In this document: positions 25,206 to 27,659 of the stretch, one piece after another
Position numbering within the stretch: position 1 is the stretch's first letter
Layout: the number at the start of each line of letters is the position of its first letter
Made by a program: the position numbers and the translations under genes
IMG/VR virus record: IMGVR_UViG_3300012012_001280
Location: 1-27,659 of that record
From: a virus
Direction: 5' to 3' (one strand)
Length of the DNA: 27,659 nucleotides
Notes under the pieces: model-generated
Database searches by the model: none
What the model was told of the DNA's origin: nothing
Seen by the model: only the letters and a program-made list of their open reading frames with translations

Positions 25206-26356
25206 ATGATTAATAGTTTTGATTTATTGTCCAGGAATTGAACCACCACATATTTTGTGGCATCAATTAAGTGGTCTTTTCCTGTTGTTGTATTTGTTAT
25301 GTTACCAATACGGTCCTTCTTAAATTTATAGTTTGAGAATTCATTTATCAAATCAACTGAATCTTCATGTACATAAATTGAGAATTGTTTTAATTTTTGG
25401 ATTGCATATAAGATACTGGTCTTGCTAACCGGTCTAACATTTAATCCATGTTTTTTTAATTCACTGATTGATTTTGGTTCTGCTGAATCACAGACAATGT
25501 TTGCGTTTCTGTCAATACCAATCTCTTTTATTTTAAATGCAAGGTCTTCGTTTGTTAATCCCAAATCATATATAATTTGTTTTATATATATATTTTTTCC
25601 ATCCACATTTACTTCGACCATTGCACATTCATCATTACTAAAACCAAAGTCAATACCATAATATTTCGATTTAATTGTTGGAGGTAATTCGGAATATGTT
25701 TTTGGTTGGGTGAATATCTTTTCTTTTGGTTCGACTATGAGACCTAAATTATATATTTGATATAAGTCCTCATCAACATTTTTTAAATCTTTGATTGCTT
25801 GAATTGTTGCATCATCCAAAAATGGATTTTGATTAAATGTTGAATGTATCATTATTCCATTCTCTTTTCCTTCATAATCCAAACCCCACCAATCCATTGG
25901 AATTTCGGGGTTGTAACAACAGATAATATATTTGGATGTTCTTATATCGAGTTGAACAAATTCGTTTTTATTGCACGTGTTTATTTCATCCACAAGAACA
26001 ATGTCAGATTTTAGTCCACGTAGTTTACCAGTGGAATCATCGAGACCAATAAATCTTACAATTGAACCATTATCAAATTTATATATAAGTTCTGACTTAT
26101 TGAAATTTTCATCTTTGAATATATCTAATGATTCCAAGATTGATTTGAAATCTTGAATGATTGTTGCTTTAAGACTGACTTGGGTTGCTCTGGCAATGGT
26201 TAATGTTATTTTATTTAATAAACATTCAACCACCACATTTTGTGTTGCAGCATAAGTTTTACCACTACGAGTTGAACCACGCAAAAAGATATATCTTTTG
26301 TTATCAGTCTTTGCGTTTTCTATTTTTTCATATAGTTCACTTACCTGAAGCTTCAC
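25202..26356 (-). CDS. terL: Terminase large subunit
   Basis: This 384-residue packaging motor has both enzyme domains. ATPase: Walker A GSTRSGKT (27-34) and Walker B IVLVDE (119-124). Nuclease (RuvC-like fold): Asp236 in YYGIDFGFS, Asp290 in IVCDSAEP, and Asp361/Asp365 in KDHLIDATKY. The start is GTG at 26356, inside the end of the small upstream gene, with a 20-base overlap. The protein is on the short side for TerL (usually 420-500), with a compact ATPase N-terminus, but no key motif is missing. It docks on the portal and cuts and pumps DNA into the head. Confidence 0.92.
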   Translation of the reverse strand: MKLQVSELYEKIENAKTDNKRYIFLRGSTRSGKTYAATQNVVVECLLNKITLTIARATQVSLKATIIQDFKSILESLDIFKDENFNKSELIYKFDNGSIVRFIGLDDSTGKLRGLKSDIVLVDEINTCNKNEFVQLDIRTSKYIICCYNPEIPMDWWGLDYEGKENGIMIHSTFNQNPFLDDATIQAIKDLKNVDEDLYQIYNLGLIVEPKEKIFTQPKTYSELPPTIKSKYYGIDFGFSNDECAMVEVNVDGKNIYIKQIIYDLGLTNEDLAFKIKEIGIDRNANIVCDSAEPKSISELKKHGLNVRPVSKTSILYAIQKLKQFSIYVHEDSVDLINEFSNYKFKKDRIGNITNTTTGKDHLIDATKYVVVQFLDNKSKLLII

Positions 26357-26507
26357 TCTTTTTTTCTTTTAAAAGAATAGCTATCGCTCCATCAACCGTT
26401 GTTTCATTTTTAAGTGCCAGATAACGAATCTGATGATGTACCTCGGGACTTACCCATAATGCACGATAGTTGTAATTGTATTCTTTGCCGTCGCGTTTAA
26501 ATTTCAT
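26337..26507 (-). CDS. Ribbon-helix-helix-like small protein
   Basis: This 56-residue protein starts in an ATGA overlap with the end of the TerS-like gene and ends inside the start of TerL, so all three are coupled. The sequence reads as a beta strand then two helices: RALWVSPEVHHQIRYLALKN followed by TTVDGAIAILLKEKK. This resembles the ribbon-helix-helix (Arc/CopG) fold, with V-S-P-E-V-H and a following I-x-x-L-A. It could bind DNA near the packaging site, act with TerS, or regulate the late genes. The fold is inferred from the pattern only. Confidence 0.55.
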   Translation of the reverse strand: MKFKRDGKEYNYNYRALWVSPEVHHQIRYLALKNETTVDGAIAILLKEKKSEASGK

Positions 26508-26893
26508 AATATATCTTTTGGTTTGATTATTTCTATTTGTAATTTATTTTCTTGAATTTTTTCACCCTGACTGGTAACATCTACTTGTTGTTTATCGGAC
26601 CAATTTTTTCCGAACTTATTCCTCATAATTAGCGACCATAATCTTGCGTTATAGTTACGTCCACCATTTTCAATCATGTGATTGTGTGCATTGTTAAACC
26701 ACCATTGTTCACAAAGTTTCTGATAACTACTTACGGTCTCATGGTACTCTTTATTTCGGTCCAATAATTTGTCGTGTGCTTCCCAAGATATATTAAGTTT
26801 AATTAAAAAATCAGTAATATGTTTTCCTTCTTTACCCGATTCTAAAATTAATTCTTTCCAATTTTCAGGAAATGTGGTTTCTACTTTTTTCAT
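26504..26893 (-). CDS. Terminase small subunit-like protein
   Basis: The preferred start is the ATG at 26893 (129 residues), five bases after the upstream stop; the frame runs open to 26950 but that part overlaps the HNH gene. Features are an N-terminal helical part (PENWKELILESGKEGKHITDFLIKLNIS), a middle with HDKLLDRNKEYHETVSSYQKL and WWFNNAHNHM, and the C-terminal motif NARLWSLIMRNKFGKNWSDK followed by QQVDVTSQGE. The last motif is common in small terminase subunits of Bacteroidota phages. It should recognise the packaging site and recruit TerL, two genes downstream. Confidence 0.7.
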   Translation of the reverse strand: MKKVETTFPENWKELILESGKEGKHITDFLIKLNISWEAHDKLLDRNKEYHETVSSYQKLCEQWWFNNAHNHMIENGGRNYNARLWSLIMRNKFGKNWSDKQQVDVTSQGEKIQENKLQIEIIKPKDIL

Positions 26894-26897
26894 GATA

Positions 26898-27395
26898 TTA
26901 TATATGTTTCCACTTTTTATTATTAAGTATTCTGCTAACTTGACTAACACTTAGTAGAAATATATTTGCTAAATCTTTTTGTTTGTAACCACCAGTTTTA
27001 TACATTGAACGTAAATTTTGAACTTCAAATTCAGTAAGTTTTGACATCCCATTTTTTTCGCCCTTTAAAGGGTCTTTTAGATTATTTGCAAATGCATGTT
27101 TCATATTTTCACTACAAGTTACCCATTCCAAATTTTCAATGTTATTATCCGTTTTAATTCCATTGATATGATTACATTGAAGAGTTTTATCATCGGTGGG
27201 TTTAAAGGTTTCTAGTATCATCCTATGTACTTTTTTCGTGATTTTTTTACCATCGATATGGATTGATGTACAAACATATCCTTTGTTGTTTATTGTCGTG
27301 GCCATTTTTTTTAATTCCCCTGATTTAATGGAATATACATCTCCTTCTGCTGTTACATAATAGTCGGTTTTTTCATACTGTTTTAAATTGGTCAT
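26898..27395 (-). CDS. HNH homing endonuclease with C-terminal HTH
   Basis: This 165-residue protein is a full NUMOD4-HNH-HTH protein. The N-terminal module has YYVTAEGDVYSI (12-23); then VHRMILETFKP (His57) and the HNH core QCNHINGIKTDNNIENLEWV (73-92) with Asn75, His76 and Asn84/85 all present. An HTH follows at about 113-165 (KQKDLANIFLLSVSQVSRIL). Such nucleases often sit beside terminase genes, where they are homing elements or nick near cos. Unlike the 696-1190 copy, the N-H-x-N core is intact here, so this one is probably active. Confidence 0.85.
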   Translation of the reverse strand: MTNLKQYEKTDYYVTAEGDVYSIKSGELKKMATTINNKGYVCTSIHIDGKKITKKVHRMILETFKPTDDKTLQCNHINGIKTDNNIENLEWVTCSENMKHAFANNLKDPLKGEKNGMSKLTEFEVQNLRSMYKTGGYKQKDLANIFLLSVSQVSRILNNKKWKHI

Positions 27396-27401
27396 ATTGT
27401 T

Positions 27402-27599
27402 TTAAAGTGTTAATTTTTTCAAAACCTCCAACGCATTTTCATAAGTTGTTGGTTTTGAATTTGGATACATGCGATGATAAAAATCAAATATTTTATTCGC
27501 GTCGAATTCAGGTGTATCAACCAAATAATCTCTTATTTCTTTTTTTAAGTAGATATCCTTCTCGTTGTTAATAACATATTTTTTGCAATTACATCCCAT
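27402..27599 (-). CDS. Small MGCNCKK protein
   Basis: This 65-residue protein has a short N-terminal Cys pair (MGCNCKKYV), then a charged helical part (EKDIYLKKEIRDYLVD, DANKIFDFYHRMYPN, YENALEVLKKL). Small genes with the MGCNCKK start recur near the terminase in Bacteroidota phages, in my recollection, without known function. It is the first gene of the terminase block, preceded by the promoter inside the terminal repeat. The Cys pair may bind metal. Confidence 0.6.
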   Translation of the reverse strand: MGCNCKKYVINNEKDIYLKKEIRDYLVDTPEFDANKIFDFYHRMYPNSKPTTYENALEVLKKLTL

Positions 27600-27659
27600 A
27601 TATCCGTTTTTATAGATTTAATCTATATTATAAATATATAAATAATTAGCAAAAGTCTA
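27596..27659. repeat. Terminal direct repeat, right copy
   Basis: This repeats 1-64 with one mismatch (27605). It includes the start codon of the MGCNCKK gene, its leader and its promoter, and ends at the point equivalent to base 64, the stop codon of the zinc-finger gene. Joining the two copies gives a coherent circular map in which the 62-427 gene leads into the late block. Confidence 0.85.
27631..27655 (-). promoter_or_regulatory. Putative promoter of the terminase block, CTTTTG-N11-TATATTTA
   Basis: On the minus strand CTTTTG (27650-27655) and TATATTTA (27631-27638) are 11 bases apart, about 32 bases before the ATG at 27599. It is the third site with the same boxes and spacing as 434-458 and 653-677. 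Its upstream edge overlaps the stop codon of the preceding gene on the circle. Confidence 0.5.

Noticed and set aside
1-27659. tRNA genes, integrase or attachment site
   Set aside because: No cloverleaf, tyrosine or serine recombinase motif, or core repeat is visible; the end repeat fits a circular overlap better than an att site.

Overview
The window looks like the complete, or nearly complete, 27.6 kb genome of a small tailed phage infecting a Bacteroidota host, most likely Flavobacterium-like. The first 64 bases recur as the last 64 with a single mismatch, which is the signature of a circular or terminally redundant contig. Signs of a Bacteroidota host are very AT-rich DNA, A-rich leaders instead of Shine-Dalgarno sequences (for example before 696, 2029, 5643 and 6623), and promoter boxes of the TTG-N19-TAnnTTTG type. 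The structural proteins have the typical style of Bacteroidota siphophages. The genetic code is standard. I see no integrase, tRNA, polymerase, helicase or recognisable endolysin.

Layout. (1) Bases 1-695: a zinc-finger-like gene on the minus strand, then a 268-base control region with divergent promoters, two strong plus-strand terminators and a possible short RNA. (2) Bases 696-2229, plus strand: a small replication/regulation operon made of an HNH-HTH protein, a winged-helix replication initiator with an iteron-like origin inside its gene, and a stand-alone HTH protein. (3) Bases 2316-27599, minus strand: one long late block. Read in its own direction it runs: small MGCNCKK protein, HNH endonuclease, TerS-like, ribbon-helix-helix-like protein, TerL, a tail-chaperone-like pair, two duplicated tail-terminator-like proteins carrying beta-propellers, a gp10-like protein, a linker-rich adhesin, tail-tip proteins, tape measure, XkdF-type protease fusion, scaffold, major capsid protein, and a second abundant structural protein. 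Then come two terminators, followed by small structural genes, portal, head-tail adaptor and a membrane/coiled-coil protein.

How the parts fit. The terminase pair packages DNA. Portal, scaffold, protease and capsid protein build the head. The tape measure implies a long tail. The most distinctive part is bases 15115-24382, where four neighbouring genes carry Thr-Pro-Ser linkers. Two of them carry three seven-bladed delta-60-type (DUF5122-like) beta-propellers, 21 blades in all, and one carries three Cys-rich repeats. This looks like a set of long flexible adhesins displayed on the neck and tail, with DNA repeats that could shuffle. The replication module is minimal, so the phage must rely on host replication proteins.
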